64,000 nt of DNA from Piliocolobus tephrosceles (taxonomy: Eukaryota; Chordata; Mammalia; Primates; Cercopithecidae). The translations under genes and the position numbers were made by a program. Positions 34,705 to 46,965 of the stretch are shown piece after piece. Under the pieces are notes generated by a model. The model ran no database searches. It had not been told where the DNA came from and was given only the letters and a program-made list of their open reading frames with translations. The first letter of the stretch is position 1. Each line of letters opens with the position of its first letter. Location of the stretch: contig NC_045443.1 of NCBI RefSeq assembly GCF_002776525.5, positions 59,088,908 to 59,152,907 on the forward strand, in the 5' to 3' direction.

Positions 34705-35066
34705 TGATACGGTTTGTGTCCTCACCCAAATCTCATCTTGAATTATAGCTTTCATAATTCTCATGTGTCATGGGAGGGACCTAGTGGGAGGTAATTGAAT
34801 GATGGGGGCAGATCTTCCCAGTGCTTTTCTCATGATAGTGAATAAGTGCCATAAAATCTGATGGTTTTATAAAAGGGAGCTCCCCTGTATACACTGTCTT
34901 GTCTGTTGCCATGTAAGATATGGCTTTGCTCCTCCTTCACCTTCCGCCGTGATTATGAGGCTCCCCCAGCCATGTGTAACTGTGAGTCTATTAATCTGCT
35001 TTCTTTTATAAGTTACCCCATCTCTCAGGTATGTCTTTATTAGCAGCATGAGAACAGACTAATACA
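34705..35066 (+). mobile_element. MaLR 3' LTR
   Basis: A second LTR of the same provirus ('tgatacggtttgtgtcctcaccc' to 'gactaataca'). The flanking 5-mers CAAAG (32702-32706) and CTAAG (35067-35071) are a likely target site duplication with one change. The two LTRs differ at many sites, so the insertion is old. Confidence 0.92.
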
Positions 35067-35071
35067 CTAAG

Positions 35072-35765
35072 ATATGGATTCCAGGTAGGCTCTAAAAAAA
35101 CACAAAGAATATAGATTTTTAAAGTTTCTAACCAGTGACATGCAGTGGTAAGATGTCTCAGAACTTTGAGTCTGCCAAGAACCAGACACCCAAAATATAA
35201 TAACAAATTATGGTCCACTAAATATAACGATAAATAACATGAACCTATTCAGAGTAAATTGAGGCAAACCCCTTTATGGAGCAACATAAACATGGTTTTG
35301 CCTGTATCTAAGAATGAGGGGATAAACTATATAATATCCCATGGTCTTTCCCATTCCAATATTTAACTGTGTGATCAGAATGTTGTATTCTCAGCAAACT
35401 TAAACCAAAATGAAATCAGCTTTTCCCGAAAGTCAGTTTATTCTCCGGCCTAAAGTGTAATTTTTAATCCTAGAGTGATCCAATAGTGCAATTTCAGGAA
35501 GAAAGTTTTGCGTGAAGGAGCCTGCACTTCACTAACGGATTGTTACAAGAGATGACAGTTTGTAATCCCATGGACACAGTGAAGGATGTTCACATATCAG
35601 AAAATCTAGAGAGAAAGGCATCCAGGGCCCTGCACAGGATGAGTAGTCAGTCACAAATTCATAAACTATAACAAGCACTTTGACCTTGAAGTCACAGCAT
35701 TTTCAAGGTTCTATTATTTTGTGTGAAAATGGAGGTGAGTAACAAAAGTATGAGGAAAGCTATTA
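35072..35765. other. Non-coding stretch, nothing recognised
   Basis: No gene and no clear repeat. Confidence 0.4.
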
Positions 35766-35769
35766 AATT

Positions 35770-36235
35770 TTAGAGCATCCTAATAGTACATAGGGGTGCA
35801 AAGATAAATAAGGTACAGACTCTTCTCAGGGGCAAAGATAGTGAGGAAGTCATCACATATAAGGCTCTGGACCTAGGGGAAGACATCTAGGTTAGGAAAT
35901 ACACATTTGGAACTTATCATCTTATGGGAAAAAGTCAAGACTGAATCCTGATGCTATCAGCCAGGAAAGAGTGTGGTGTTAGCAGAGCTGTGAAACAAAA
36001 TCTATGTCTGTAGAGATGCCAGTATTTAAGAAGAAGCAAAGGAAAAGATGCCTACCAAAGACTGAGTCGTGAGATGTGCTAGGACAGTGTATGGATAAGG
36101 CACCCAGCAGGGATAGTCACGTGAGAAGGAACTAACTGGCAGTGGCAGATGTAGTAAAGAGCACTAAAGGGATAGGAAACTACTCACTAAATGTTTCTAG
36201 AATGGGGAAACTGGGAACTGAGAGTGGTCACATCT
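35770..36235 (-). mobile_element. Possible antisense L2 relic
   Basis: 'aataaggtacagactcttc', 'gccaggaaagagtgtggtgtta' and 'actggcagtggcagatg' resemble antisense L2. Similarity is weak. Confidence 0.35.
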
Positions 36236-36590
36236 AAAGGCCTCTAGTTTTTCCACAAATTAAGAGGCACCATAAATCTGTGAAAAATTAAAGTGGAAGG
36301 TTTTAGTAGAGTTTTAAAAAGAGTGATCTAAGTTTGGAATATTCCCTGAGAAGAATCTGCTTAAGGAAAAATTTTCTAGGCTACTAAAAGGAACAAATAG
36401 CATGCCGTCTTTTAAATGTGCACAGACGGGGCATCCATTTAACTAATAATTATTAAAGGTGGCTATGTGAAAGGACAAAAACACATTAAGACAAATCCCT
36501 GACCACAAAAATTAAATTGTATATGTAACTTTTAATGCAATGCAAAAAACAAGGCCCCAAAAGAGAGTAGTAAGATGGTGCGTGCATGCA

Positions 36591-36592
<2 letters not shown>

Positions 36593-36645
<53 letters not shown>

Positions 36646-36655
36646 NNNNNNNNNN

Positions 36656-36703
<48 letters not shown>
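36593..36703 (+). repeat. (TG)n microsatellite with assembly gap
   Basis: A pure TG repeat of about 50 bp on each side of ten Ns (36646-36655). The true length is unknown. The alternating purine-pyrimidine sequence is Z-DNA-prone and polymorphic. Confidence 0.98.
36646..36655. other. Assembly gap (10 N)
   Basis: Ten N bases placed inside the TG repeat. The size is probably nominal. Confidence 1.
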
Positions 36704-36705
<2 letters not shown>

Positions 36706-36863
36706 GGGGGCTGCAGGTTATGCTAATCCATCTAACCTCCCTCTTTCAGTCACTCAGGACACAGGCATGAACTAACTAGACAATTCATGGATTTTACGGG
36801 TACAATCCACAGTGTAGAAGGAGATGTTCTCCCATGTTATGCATTGATCATACAATTTCATTG

Positions 36864-36890
36864 TTAAGAACATAATTCATATGTTCTTAA
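36864..36890. repeat. Short perfect inverted repeat
   Basis: TTAAGAACAT (36864-36873) and ATGTTCTTAA (36881-36890) are perfect reverse complements with a 7-base loop. No T tract or function is visible. Confidence 0.6.
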
Positions 36891-36903
36891 TGTGAATTAT
36901 AAG

Positions 36904-38590
36904 ATATAACAAAATTATAAGAAATAACTAAAAACTGCTGAAATGAGACTCCCTCCTGACTTCCACAAAGTTCAGCTAGCTGAGCATAACCAATAACAGA
37001 AGAAGCTGGGTGACTGCACAGCTGTGACTCTGTACCAGCCTCTCAATTCAGTGGGCAACATTCTCCCCAGAGGTTGACTCCAAGATAAACATAATCAACA
37101 AGCACCTGCTGGTCAGGGCTGGAGTTAAAGTGGTATAAAAATAGCCCCTGCCTTCAAGGAGCTCCCATTTTAATTGGTAAGTAGAACATAACCATGAGAA
37201 ACCTTAAGTGACAGTAAGATTTTGTAGGCTGGTCAAAATAACTAAGGAGGAGCTAGCCCCAGGTCATGCATAACTATGAAAGTGGCAGGAATTGTGCTGG
37301 GTCTTGAAACTACTTAAAGGTCAAAACTCCTTGCAGCAGAGCAATAAATAGCCAGTCCTATTCTAATTAGTATCCCTTTTGCCATCACTGCTGATAAACT
37401 CACCCTGTGCAACTCCGAACCATCTGTGTTTCTTCAAAGCTCTAACACTGCCAATGATTTGGACAACTCTATTTTAGGAGGCATTCATTTCAAAGATCAG
37501 ATGTTTGACTGTTTCTTTGTCTTTAGGACTGGCAAAAATAAGAAGCAATTTGCCTGCTCGTTCCCTGCATGGCTGAAGAGTTACATCATGTACAGATGTT
37601 CACGAAGGTTGTGTTAATTGGTATTTTGTCCTCACAATTTTCAGAAGAAAATAGCCATATGCACTTTACCTTACACTTTCTAGGCCAGTTATTTAAGATC
37701 AGATTGAAAAGTATTTTGGGGTTTAGATTTTACATTTTACTCCAAAAAATAGCAATTTACCATAATTAGCACTCACTCAGCAGCAAGAGGATCCGTTCCC
37801 TGATTCTTTACTCTGTACTCCTACCTTCCCTTCACCCCTCTAGTTTCAGAGTTTGGGCAACATTTCAAGCAAATAAGAATTGGGATTGGCCCAATCCTTT
37901 GAAAATTCCAGTCAACAAACCTCTCATTTATCTTACACTTACTATTCCCATGTCAAGCAACTTCCATGGAACATGAAGCTAAATTGTGTTTAACTCTTTC
38001 CACGTCTAAGTTAAACTATGACATTTTGAACTCACACAAAACTTTAAATTAGTTTTGCCTAGGCTACAAAACTAAATTCCATAAGGAATTCATTGTCAGA
38101 ATGAGGTACAGGTACTGAAGATCACCTGAAATCTTCAGAAAAATTAATACTTCTCATGCATTTAATGAACAGAGTTTTCTGTCCTAGTTGCTGTCTGGGG
38201 CAGGGCAAGAACAAAACCAGGTTTGGTACCAAAGAAGCGGAAAGGAAGCATCAGGTCTAGACAGAGAGTCACAAATAGAATTGAGGGTGAAATCGGGATT
38301 GATTACAGGGAATCTGAATGAGAGACACCAGAAGCTTGAGAAGGTGAAACATCACAATAACAGCCAGGAAACAAGAATCAAGGGTCAGATGAAGGAAGTG
38401 AGCAATCAAAACACAAGCAAAACAGAAACAAAAAAAAAGATGTAGAGAACAAAAACAACAACGAAGAAGATGAAGAAGAACAAGAACCAAACAAATGCCA
38501 AACTGAAGCTGATGTCTCATCCTCCTAAGCTAAAAGTTCTCACCCATCCTTTATTGAGGAAGAAGCTAAAATTTTTACCCAAACTCCCAG
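36904..38590. other. Non-coding stretch with a small L2-like piece
   Basis: About 37105-37200 ('cccctgccttcaaggagctcccatttta') is a short antisense L2 3' end. The rest has no recognised gene or repeat. An A-rich purine tract with AAGAAGATGAAGAAG lies at about 38400-38490. Confidence 0.45.
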
Positions 38591-38599
38591 TGGAACCTA

Positions 38600-38800
38600 A
38601 TGATACTTATAGTTAACAACTTATCAAGTGCCTGTGTGCTAAGCACTTTACATATTTTGTGTCACTCAAACTTCAGAACAATTCTGTAGTGTATTTATTA
38701 ATTCCCTATTTTATGTAAGAATTCCAAGGTTCAGCAAGGTTAAGTAACATCCTTGATGTAACCCAGCTTATAATAAGAGCCAGGGTGGGGATTCAAAGTG
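38600..38800 (-). mobile_element. MIR SINE
   Basis: 'gtgctaagcactttacatattttgtg', 'attccctattttatgtaagaa', 'ttcagcaaggttaagtaacatc' and 'ataagagccagggtggggatt' are the antisense MIR in order. Confidence 0.85.
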
Positions 38801-38871
38801 CTCATTTATCTATAACATGCTATTTATGCTGAAGTTTACACATAGAAAAATGCATGCAGTTCTCATTCTGT

Positions 38872-39080
38872 ATCTGTGCTGTTCAATATGGTTACCTTTA
38901 GCTGTATGTGGATATTGACACTTGAGTTGTGACTAGAGAAACATGTTGCAATTACAATATTGGAGATATATCAAGTGAAATAAAATATATTGTGAAAATT
39001 AGTTTCACCTATTTTATTTTTTAAAACACGGCTATTAGAAAATACAAATATATATGGCTCATCTTATATTTTTCATCAGG
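38872..39080 (+). mobile_element. MER5-like hAT-Charlie MITE
   Basis: 'tctgtgctgttcaatatggttacc', 'gtatgtggatattgacacttgag', 'tgtgactagagaaac' and a long A/T interior ending 'aaaacacggctattagaaaat' match the MER5 pattern ('ctgtccaatatggtagccac ... gagcacttgaaatgtggctag'). Confidence 0.75.
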
Positions 39081-39146
39081 TAGAACTATTCTAGAATAGA
39101 AGTTAAGTCATAATGAATCATTTTTTAAAAAATATAGAACCTCCAC

Positions 39147-39430
39147 ACTGGGCATGGTGGCTCACGCCTGTAATCCCAGCACTTTGGGAGGCCGAGGTGG
39201 GTGGATCACGAGGTCAGGAGATCGAGACCATCCTGGCTAACACAGTGAAACCCTGTCTCTACTAAAAATACAAAAAATTACCCGGGCGTGGTGGCAGGTG
39301 CCTGTATTCCCAGCTACTTGGGAGGCTGAGGCAGGAGAATGGCGTGAACCTGGGAGGCAGAGCTTGCAGTGAGCCAAGATCATGCCACTGTGCTCCAGCC
39401 TGGGAGGCAGAATGAGACTCCGTCTCAAAA
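39147..39430 (+). mobile_element. AluY-type element
   Basis: A full-length Alu ('ctgggcatggtggctcacg' to 'gagactccgtctc') with AluY-like 'gatcacgaggtcaggagatcgagaccatcctggctaacac'. The tail has decayed to an A/T mix and is followed by a TA and (GA)n stretch to 39485. The target site duplication is unclear. Confidence 0.92.
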
Positions 39431-39462
39431 ATTTTTTTTTAAATTTAAAAAAAGTATATATA

Positions 39463-39485
39463 TAGACAGAGAGAGAGAGAGAGAA
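39463..39485 (+). repeat. (GA)n microsatellite
   Basis: A short GAGAGA run after the decayed Alu tail. Confidence 0.85.
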
Positions 39486-39489
39486 ACTC

Positions 39490-41630
39490 CAAAGTTTTAG
39501 TAGTAGAAAAACAATATTCGTGGGAGAAAAGAAAGCCGACCACATGCCCAGACATTGCTCCCTGTTTCTCTTTTCTCAGTGGAATCCCTTTGCTTACCAC
39601 TGACACCACCGTGTCAGCATCCAAGAGTGGAAACCCACTCCTCTTCAATTCCCCCTGGTAAAGCTAAAAAATTGTTTGCCTCTTCAAAAAGATTTTGTGA
39701 ACCACCATGATAAAACACAAGTGAATTGAAGAAAATTCACAAAACATTAAAATAGACTTCATTACAAGCCAGGGGTTTCAATTCTGATCTTAGTTAGCTT
39801 ATATAGGAGCTTGTAAGTTTCATCTTATCTCAGAAAAACAGCAGCCCTCTAGGTCTGGGTCACAGAGTTAAAAATGTATGGAATCCACACTGGGTATATA
39901 AATGACAGAAGAAGGTCTGGTGAAAACCATAAGGAGTAGTAATGAGTGTGGTAAATAGATGATTTACCTATTTATCTATCTAAAGACATCACATTTGAAA
40001 TTTTTAAAAATACTCTGCAATAATTGCCAAGGGGTAACCAAGAAAAATCTTCCCTCTCAGTTTTGAGGCTATAGGTTTTCAATTCACTAAAATGAAAGGC
40101 AACTTAAGAAAGAATAGAAAGTAAATGCATAGAGAAAGAAGGTGTTAAGAAAAAAGAATACACAGGGACAGAAGGTGTTAGAAAGAAAATTGAGCATAAA
40201 ATGGCCCTGATTACTATATATAGTGCCCTTCCTATAGGACTCAAGGAATCTGCATCTTCACTTGACATGTATAACATAAAGCCTCTAACATTTGTCAAAA
40301 TATTTTATGGATATGTGTTGATTATCATACACAATAATTCCTGAAGGTAACTTAAATTCAACAGCTTTTAATAACACAGAAGGAAACTGCAATTGATACT
40401 GGAGAAGAAATTTACTCAAAATTGTGTTATTTACAATGGCACTTTGACAGCCTGACTATGATTCTGGCCTCGGGCTATGGGTCATGTTCCTCTCTATTTT
40501 ATAGGCTAGAAGCCAGGAGGGTGTGAATCACAGGAAACAAGTGGATAGGGATCATGATTCCTGACTTCCGAGTATCTCTAACATTCCTAATTAATATTTG
40601 TTGTGCAACTTTGCTTTCTCGGTAATTTAATTCCTGAGAAAATGAACAGGGTCAGCAATAATGAGAGCTAATGTCCTTCATGCAGGAAATCCACAACCTG
40701 GTCCAAGAACATATGCTTCAAAGGCAATATTCTCAGCCTGAAGAAGATTCCAGGACAGTCAGAAGACAGGAGACACTGGGTGTGATATATTCATAATCCT
40801 TCAACAGATCACAACACTTGAATTTCAAGGGTTACAGTTTAGCTATATTCAGAATAAAGGTGACAAAAGAAACAATCATTTGAATATGAATTTTTGGAAA
40901 TGGTTTTGTGATAAAGTAACATAAACACAGGGCTGAAAGAGGAAAACCCCAGCTATAGCGCCATACCAACACCACCCCAATTGACCTAACCCAGGGTGCT
41001 TAACTTTGCTGGAGTTAAACTAGATTTGTGGAGACCAGGAAATCCACCCTAATCACTATATTATCTCCCCACACTCATAGATGATGCCCTAAGGATGAAG
41101 ATTCGTGGGTAGAATTTCAGTCAGTATAAGGAGAGGACAGTGCTAAAAGTTCAACTGGGAAAGCATCATAGTCAGACTTCACTTACATCCTAATTTTGTC
41201 ATGAAACATCCTTCTCTCAGGATCTAATCATGAATTTCTGCTTAGGTCTAAAGCTAGCCTCATGCCAGAAAAAGGAGGAGACCCAAAATATGGGTTGCAC
41301 CCATCACATTGCACCCACTGTGGCTTGCTTAGAAATCAAATGGTATGGAAGTTCAGGCAATCACCCTGAATGCCTATAAGGTTGGAAATGCATTCTGTAG
41401 AAAGCCTGGATTTTTTAAACTAAGAATTACTGTAAACCTGATGAAAATGACTGCTGTTATTCCAGTTAAAGTCTCTATTGGCCCATCAATGAACAAAAAC
41501 TACCTAACAGCAAATGTTAGACATGGAGATCTTCCTTTAGAAGAGATTTCCACAAATCACTCTCATTGCTAGATGGTAGTACCTGACATTATGTCCTCAA
41601 AATTGTATCCTAAAATTATTACATATTATT
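39490..41630. other. Non-coding stretch, nothing recognised
   Basis: No gene, RNA gene or firm repeat identified. Confidence 0.45.
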
Positions 41631-41634
41631 TATT

Positions 41635-41765
41635 CATTCATTTCACACTCATTTCAGCTGTGTCATGTGCCAAGCAAGGAATCTGGAGTTGACAAAAAAT
41701 TAGACAGATAAGATTTTTATTCTCTAAATAGCTTGCTTTCTAATTGGAAAGATAGGCTTAAGAAA
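41635..41765 (-). mobile_element. L2 LINE 3' end fragment
   Basis: 'tattcattcatttcacactcattt', 'gtgtcatgtgccaagcaagg' and 'atagcttgctttctaattgg' are a diverged antisense L2 end. Confidence 0.5.
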
Positions 41766-41812
41766 AACCCAAAGAGTTGTTTTATATATGTAGTATAAGA
41801 GAATGATGTGTT

Positions 41813-42120
41813 GGCCGGGCACAGTGCCTCCTGCCTGTAATCTCAGCACTTTGGGAAGCTGAGGCAGGCAGATCACCTGAGGTCAGGAGTTCGTGACCAG
41901 CCTGGCCAACATGGTGAAACTCCGTCTACTAAAAATACAAAAATTAGCTGGGCTTGGTGGCGGACACCTGTAATCCTAGCTACCCAGGAGGCTGAGACAG
42001 GAGAATTTCTTGGACCCAGGAGGTGGAGGTTGTAGTGAGTCAAGATCGCGCCACTGCACTCCAGGCTGGGCAACAGAGCAAGACTCCATCTCGAAATAAA
42101 AATTTAAAAAAAGAAAGAAA
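41813..42120 (+). mobile_element. AluS-type element
   Basis: A full-length Alu ('ggccgggcacagtgcctcc' to 'caagactccatctcg') with a mixed A-rich tail. Flanks share TGATGTG (within 41798-41812 and 42122-42128), a partial target site duplication. Confidence 0.93.
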
Positions 42121-42362
42121 GTGATGTGGCATAGTCTAGACATGAGTTGTGACATTCTTTACAATTCTCTTTCTTAGATTAATAGAGTTTAAGGTTTGGA
42201 AGGATCCATAAAGATATGTAGTCCATATATTCATCCAATCCTCTCTATAAGGTCCCCACCAAGTGGCCATCCCATATATTCCAGAAATCCTTTGAAGACA
42301 AGGAACACGCTTTCTCCAATTTATTGGTACAAACTGTTTTTCCCAGTAGATCCTGGTTCTAA

Positions 42363-42748
42363 GTCATATGTATTAGCCAAAGTTCTCAAGAGAAACTGAA
42401 CCAATAAGCAAAATAGAGAGATATTTAAAAAGGGGGATTTATTATGAGTATTGGCTTACTCAGTCATAGAGGCCACGAGGTCTCACAATATGTCATCTGA
42501 AAGCTGGAGAACTAGGAACTAGTGTCATAATTCAGTCTCTGAGTCCAAAGGCCTGAGAAGCAGGAGAGCCAGTGGTGTAACTCTCAGTCCAAGGCCAAAG
42601 CCTGAGAACTGTGAGAGGGGAAGTTTAAGTCCCAGACTCTGAAAGCCTGAGAGCCTGTGACTCTAATCTCTTCCAGAAACAGCCTCGCAGGCATACCCAG
42701 AAACAGTGTTTTACCAACTAGCTCAGTGTGACACGTAAAATCAACCAT
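42363..42748 (+). mobile_element. LTR-like ancient repeat
   Basis: Begins 'tgtattagccaaagttctcaagagaaactgaacc', has repeated 'agtccaaaggcctgagaa' type units and ends 'acgtaaaatcaaccatca', giving TG...CA ends. I recognise the text as a common primate interspersed repeat, probably an LTR of an old ERV class, but not the exact name. No clear target site duplication. Confidence 0.6.
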
Positions 42749-42999
42749 CACACCATGTAAATCAAGCCAGAGTTTCCATCATAAAAGATATTTTCAAATA
42801 CTAGAGGACCTAGTTGATCTAAGCCAAGCCTAGGATCTTCAGCCTTTCTTCACAAGAAATGTCATGGAGCCCTTTGTCATTGAGGGTTCTTCAACAGGTT
42901 CCAGTTGTCTGTATACCTCTTGAAATTTGAGATCCAAGACTAAACATAATTAAGAAGATAATATATGTAATAAGAGCTAAGAAATAATTCTTGGGGTCT

Positions 43000-43232
43000 G
43001 ATAGATCTGTGTGAATACCTCCGCTCTAAAACTGCAGTTGACTTTCTGCAAGTTTAACCTCTGAGTCTATGTTTCCTCAACTAAACTTCCATAGAGTAGA
43101 GACCAGAAGGTTTCACAACACTCCTCGAAGGTTGACTGTGAGGATTAAATGTGACAGAGCATGTATAGTACTTGGTACAGTTACCAACACATAGAAAAGG
43201 GTTAATAAATGGTCATTATTGTTCTATTGTTA
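43000..43232 (+). mobile_element. MIR SINE
   Basis: 'tctgtgtgaatacctccgctc', 'gacttttctgcaagtttaacc'-like text, 'ctgagtctatgtttcctcaac' and 'gactgtgaggattaaatgtgac' follow the sense MIR order. Confidence 0.75.
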
Positions 43233-44764
43233 ATGTTTTTACTCTCCATCTTTAATCTGACTACCCCAAACTAAAATATTACTGTTAAGTAATCTTTGAA
43301 GTTGTTTAAAATTTATTTGCAGACCCTCTATTGCCTATTACCATTTTTTACCTTTTGGTTGCAATTCTATGCTTCTGCTTATTCCTGTTTGATTTTTAGG
43401 CTTAGTAACTCACCTACCTTTGGCTTTTGCTTTCATCCCACTTTTATTTAGAGAAAAAATTCTGAGTAGAAATACCTGAGCCATGAGTCACAGTTAATGT
43501 GGAGTGTGGATTCAAGATAAATATCTTATTCCCATCTGATAGAATCACAGTGAAAATATCAAATTAATCTAACATGCTCTCCATTTTTTTCTTGAAAAAT
43601 AATTAAGGAAGGCTATATTTCAGGTTTTATGCTTCCTTATCCAAATTATGTACAGATGCTGCATGGAAATATATTCTTAAGAGCTACATTAACTATGATA
43701 AGTTCACTCACATCGTTGTCATTCATGTCTAATTAACCTAAATGCCCAACTGGGAGTAGTAAGAACTTACACACGGCAAGGAGAGTGAGTCATGTGAGAA
43801 CTCCCAGCCCCCAATCCTGCCATTTGAATATACAAGGATAGGAGAGGGAAATGAAAATGAGTGTTCAAGATCAAGAGGGTAACTGTCAGGAGGGCCTGGC
43901 AGGACTGCCTTGACAGCACAGATCTGAAGTTGTTGAGCAGGGAAACTTTTTTTGTTTTTTGAAGGAAAGCATTTGCGAAATAATAAAATAGTAAGAAAAT
44001 GTACAAAATGGTCCCTATGAATCCAAGTCTACATAGCATTTTGAAAGACATACATAAAATCATTTTCCATAATTTTTACCTGTCAGAAATTAAATATTTA
44101 GTTCCCTTTAATAATAAGGTCACAGTTATATCCGGTTCTTTGTGTAGTATTCCTAATAACTATGCATCTAGGATCTGCTTGATTGTGATCACTGATGAGA
44201 GGCTTACCACCTCACAAGGCAACAGATTCCATTGATTAGATCTCTTTTGGTTACACATTTCTTTCATTTATTTGATTGAAATTTGATTGAACTCTGCACC
44301 CTTCATAACTTCTCCTCCTGCGCCCACCCAATAATGAGCCTGTGTTCTCTCAAGTGACATATCAGGAAGCCTGGCAAGCGGATATTGAAGGGAAGGAGTT
44401 GCTGCCTATTTGAGGGCAGTGCATTTTTTCATGTTGCCTATTAAAGAAGGGTGGTCACTTATTCCTACTAGGAGAAAAGCAGAAAGTATGAGAATGTATG
44501 CTACCTGGGTAAAGGTCTACCAAAGTCACACAACTCCCACATCAGCCATGGATCTTATGGCCCAAGAAGCCACATAGTGAAAAAAGTACTTTGGCCAACC
44601 GGCTGGCAGAGCTTCACCCCATGAAAGAGAATCAGTAATTAAGTTCTGGAAACAAAGAATGAGACTTTATTCAGGAGCACTGTGAATCTTATGAATGTAT
44701 AAAGTTCCGAGAGGCAGTAGAGGATAGCTAGGGATTCTCAAGTTACATGTTCATATATTGGGCA
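43233..44764. other. Non-coding stretch, nothing recognised
   Basis: No gene or clear repeat identified. Confidence 0.45.
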
Positions 44765-44781
44765 TAAGAACCATGCTTATT

Positions 44782-45502
44782 ATTTATTTTTAATTTGTCT
44801 GGGTACATCGTGGATGTATATGTCCATGGGTTACATGAGATATTTTGATACAGGCATGTAACACGTAATAATCACATCAGGGTAAACAGGACATCCATCA
44901 CCTGAGGCATTTATTCTTTGTGTTTCAAACAATCAAATCATGCTCTTTTAGTTACCTTAAAATGAGCAATTAAATTATCATTTACTATAGTCCCCCCTAA
45001 CAAATACTAGGTCTTATTTATTGTTTCTAACCACTTTTTGTACCCACTAACCATCCCCCTTTTCCCCACCCCCACACCCCAACTACCCTTCCCAGCCTCA
45101 GGTAACCGTTCTTCTATTTCCATGAGTTCAATTGTTTTAATTTTTAGATACCACAAATAAGTGAGAAAACGTGAAGTTTGTCTTTCTGCGCCTAGCTTAT
45201 TTCTTTTAACATAATGACCTCCAGTTCCATCTACATTGTTGCAAATGACAGGATCTCATTACTTCTTATGACTGAATGGTACTCCATTGTGTATGTGTAC
45301 ATTTTCTTTATCCATTCATCTGTTGATGGACACTTAGGTTGTTTCCAAATTGTGGCTATTGTGAATAGTGCTGCCATAAACATGGCAGTACAGATGTCTC
45401 TTTGATATATTGACTGCCTTTATTTTGGGTATATACCTAGGAACGGGATTTCTGGATCATATGGTAGTTCTATTTTTAGTTTTTTTGAGGAACCTCCAAA
45501 AT
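44782..45502 (-). mobile_element. 5'-truncated antisense L1 with perfect target site duplication
   Basis: Left end is the reverse complement of an L1 3' UTR ('tttgtctgggtacatcgtgg', 'ttgatacaggcatgtaac', 'tagtccccccta'). This is followed by antisense ORF2 C-terminal text ('aatggtactccattgtgta', 'tctgttgatggacacttagg', 'atacctaggaacgggatttc'). Truncated at about 720 bp. The 17-bp repeat TAAGAACCATGCTTATT at 44765-44781 and 45503-45519 is identical and delimits the insertion. Confidence 0.95.
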
Positions 45503-45649
45503 TAAGAACCATGCTTATTTAAAATGCATGCTATTGGCTTCCATCCTTGGAGATTCTAATTCAGTGCCTCTGGTGCAGAGCCCAGGAGTCTTTATATTTA
45601 GCAAGGGCAACAGGTGATTCTAAAGTTCTTTGGGAAATACTGGTGCCAT

Positions 45650-45858
45650 AATTAAAAGCTCTGGAGTCAGAAAGACCTGAGTTAATACCTGGCCTTTGCC
45701 TGTGTTCGCCATATTTCCTCTGTAAAATGGAGATGAGAACCATAGTTCCAATCTCTTTGGGTTGTTGCAAGGGTTAAATAAGAAAATGTGTGTAAGTAAA
45801 GCATATAGCATACTGCCAACAGTGGCCTGTTAAGTAACTGTAGCAATTATTTTTGTTT
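45650..45858 (+). mobile_element. MIR SINE
   Basis: 'taaaagctctggagtcagaaag', 'cctctgtaaaatggagatgag' and 'gttgttgcaagggttaaata' are sense MIR in order and well preserved. Confidence 0.88.
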
Positions 45859-46069
45859 TTCATTATTACAATGTACTGATTTCGACTTTCCCCCAAGGAA
45901 TTATTTACATTAATGACAACTTTTCCTTCTTGGCCTTCCCCTATTTCTGATTTTGTTTAAAACTCATCATATTTCTTTTGGAAATAGAGCATAGAGGAAT
46001 CAACCAAAAGACTTGCTAATTTAGTGTTCATTATGTTTTTCACATCCAACCCTTTCCAGTTCTAACTTC

Positions 46070-46205
46070 CCATCCCCTGGCCACTACCCCCTGCATTCTC
46101 ACTGCCATTTCTCTTGCTCAGTCCCTCTCATATGTCACTCTTTTTGCCTAGAAAACCCCTCAAATTGTCTTTCTGAATATCTGTTTCAGAGATGGAAGCT
46201 TTGGT
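46070..46205 (+). mobile_element. Possible L2 fragment
   Basis: 'ccccctgcattctcactgcc', 'ctcatatgtcactctttttgcc' and 'gaaaacccctcaaattg' resemble sense L2 text. Weak. Confidence 0.35.
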
Positions 46206-46960
46206 GATTTTGTGGAAGTTTAAGGTATGAGGATTGGGAAGTGAGTCAATTTAATGGTCAAATACATACACTCAAGTTCATGGCTCCTAAGTTCCACGTC
46301 TATATCCAGAACCCTGTAAGCCACTACCTATCTAGCTGATCCAAGGTAACTTAGGGTGAAACACTCATATCAACAATCAATACAATCTTCCTGATCATTG
46401 TATTTTGTTGTTTTTATATTTTTTATGTATTATATATTTTTATTTTATACTTATATTTTATTTCATCATGTTATTGCATCATTATATTTTTAGTTTAATT
46501 GTATAATTGTCAATTTCTACATTTATCTCATTTATCACTGAAGCTAAATTTCTAATAAGAGTAAGAAGGAAGCAGAAAATGGTGCGATGAATCATAGTTA
46601 ATCACTCGACCAAAAACAGTAAGTTCTGATTCAATTGCCTAATTCAGGCAAATGCATTTTTGCCTCGTCAGTATAATATCTTAAATTTTTCACTTCACTT
46701 TCTTGATGTGAAGCTAAAATTTCTCAGTCTCATTACCAATATGCAATTATTATATGCAAATTTTAAAAATAAAGTAATGACTATAATGGCAATTTTTGAA
46801 GTACTTGAAACATCAAACACTGCAAATAAAATATTTATAGTGTCAATATAAATATAACTGATGTAACAAATCAGCACTAACTTAGATGGTAAATGAGACA
46901 GCAACTGTGAAAGAATATTCATTTCTTCAACTGACAATTAAATAAATCATAAATAAGTGT
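46206..46960. other. AT-rich non-coding stretch
   Basis: Very AT-rich, with a low-complexity TATTTTTATA-type region at about 46400-46500. No gene. Confidence 0.45.
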
Positions 46961-46965
46961 ACTAT

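Noticed and set aside
36540..36775. Cys-Val repetitive open frames
   Set aside because: Pure translation artefact of the TG microsatellite and its N gap.
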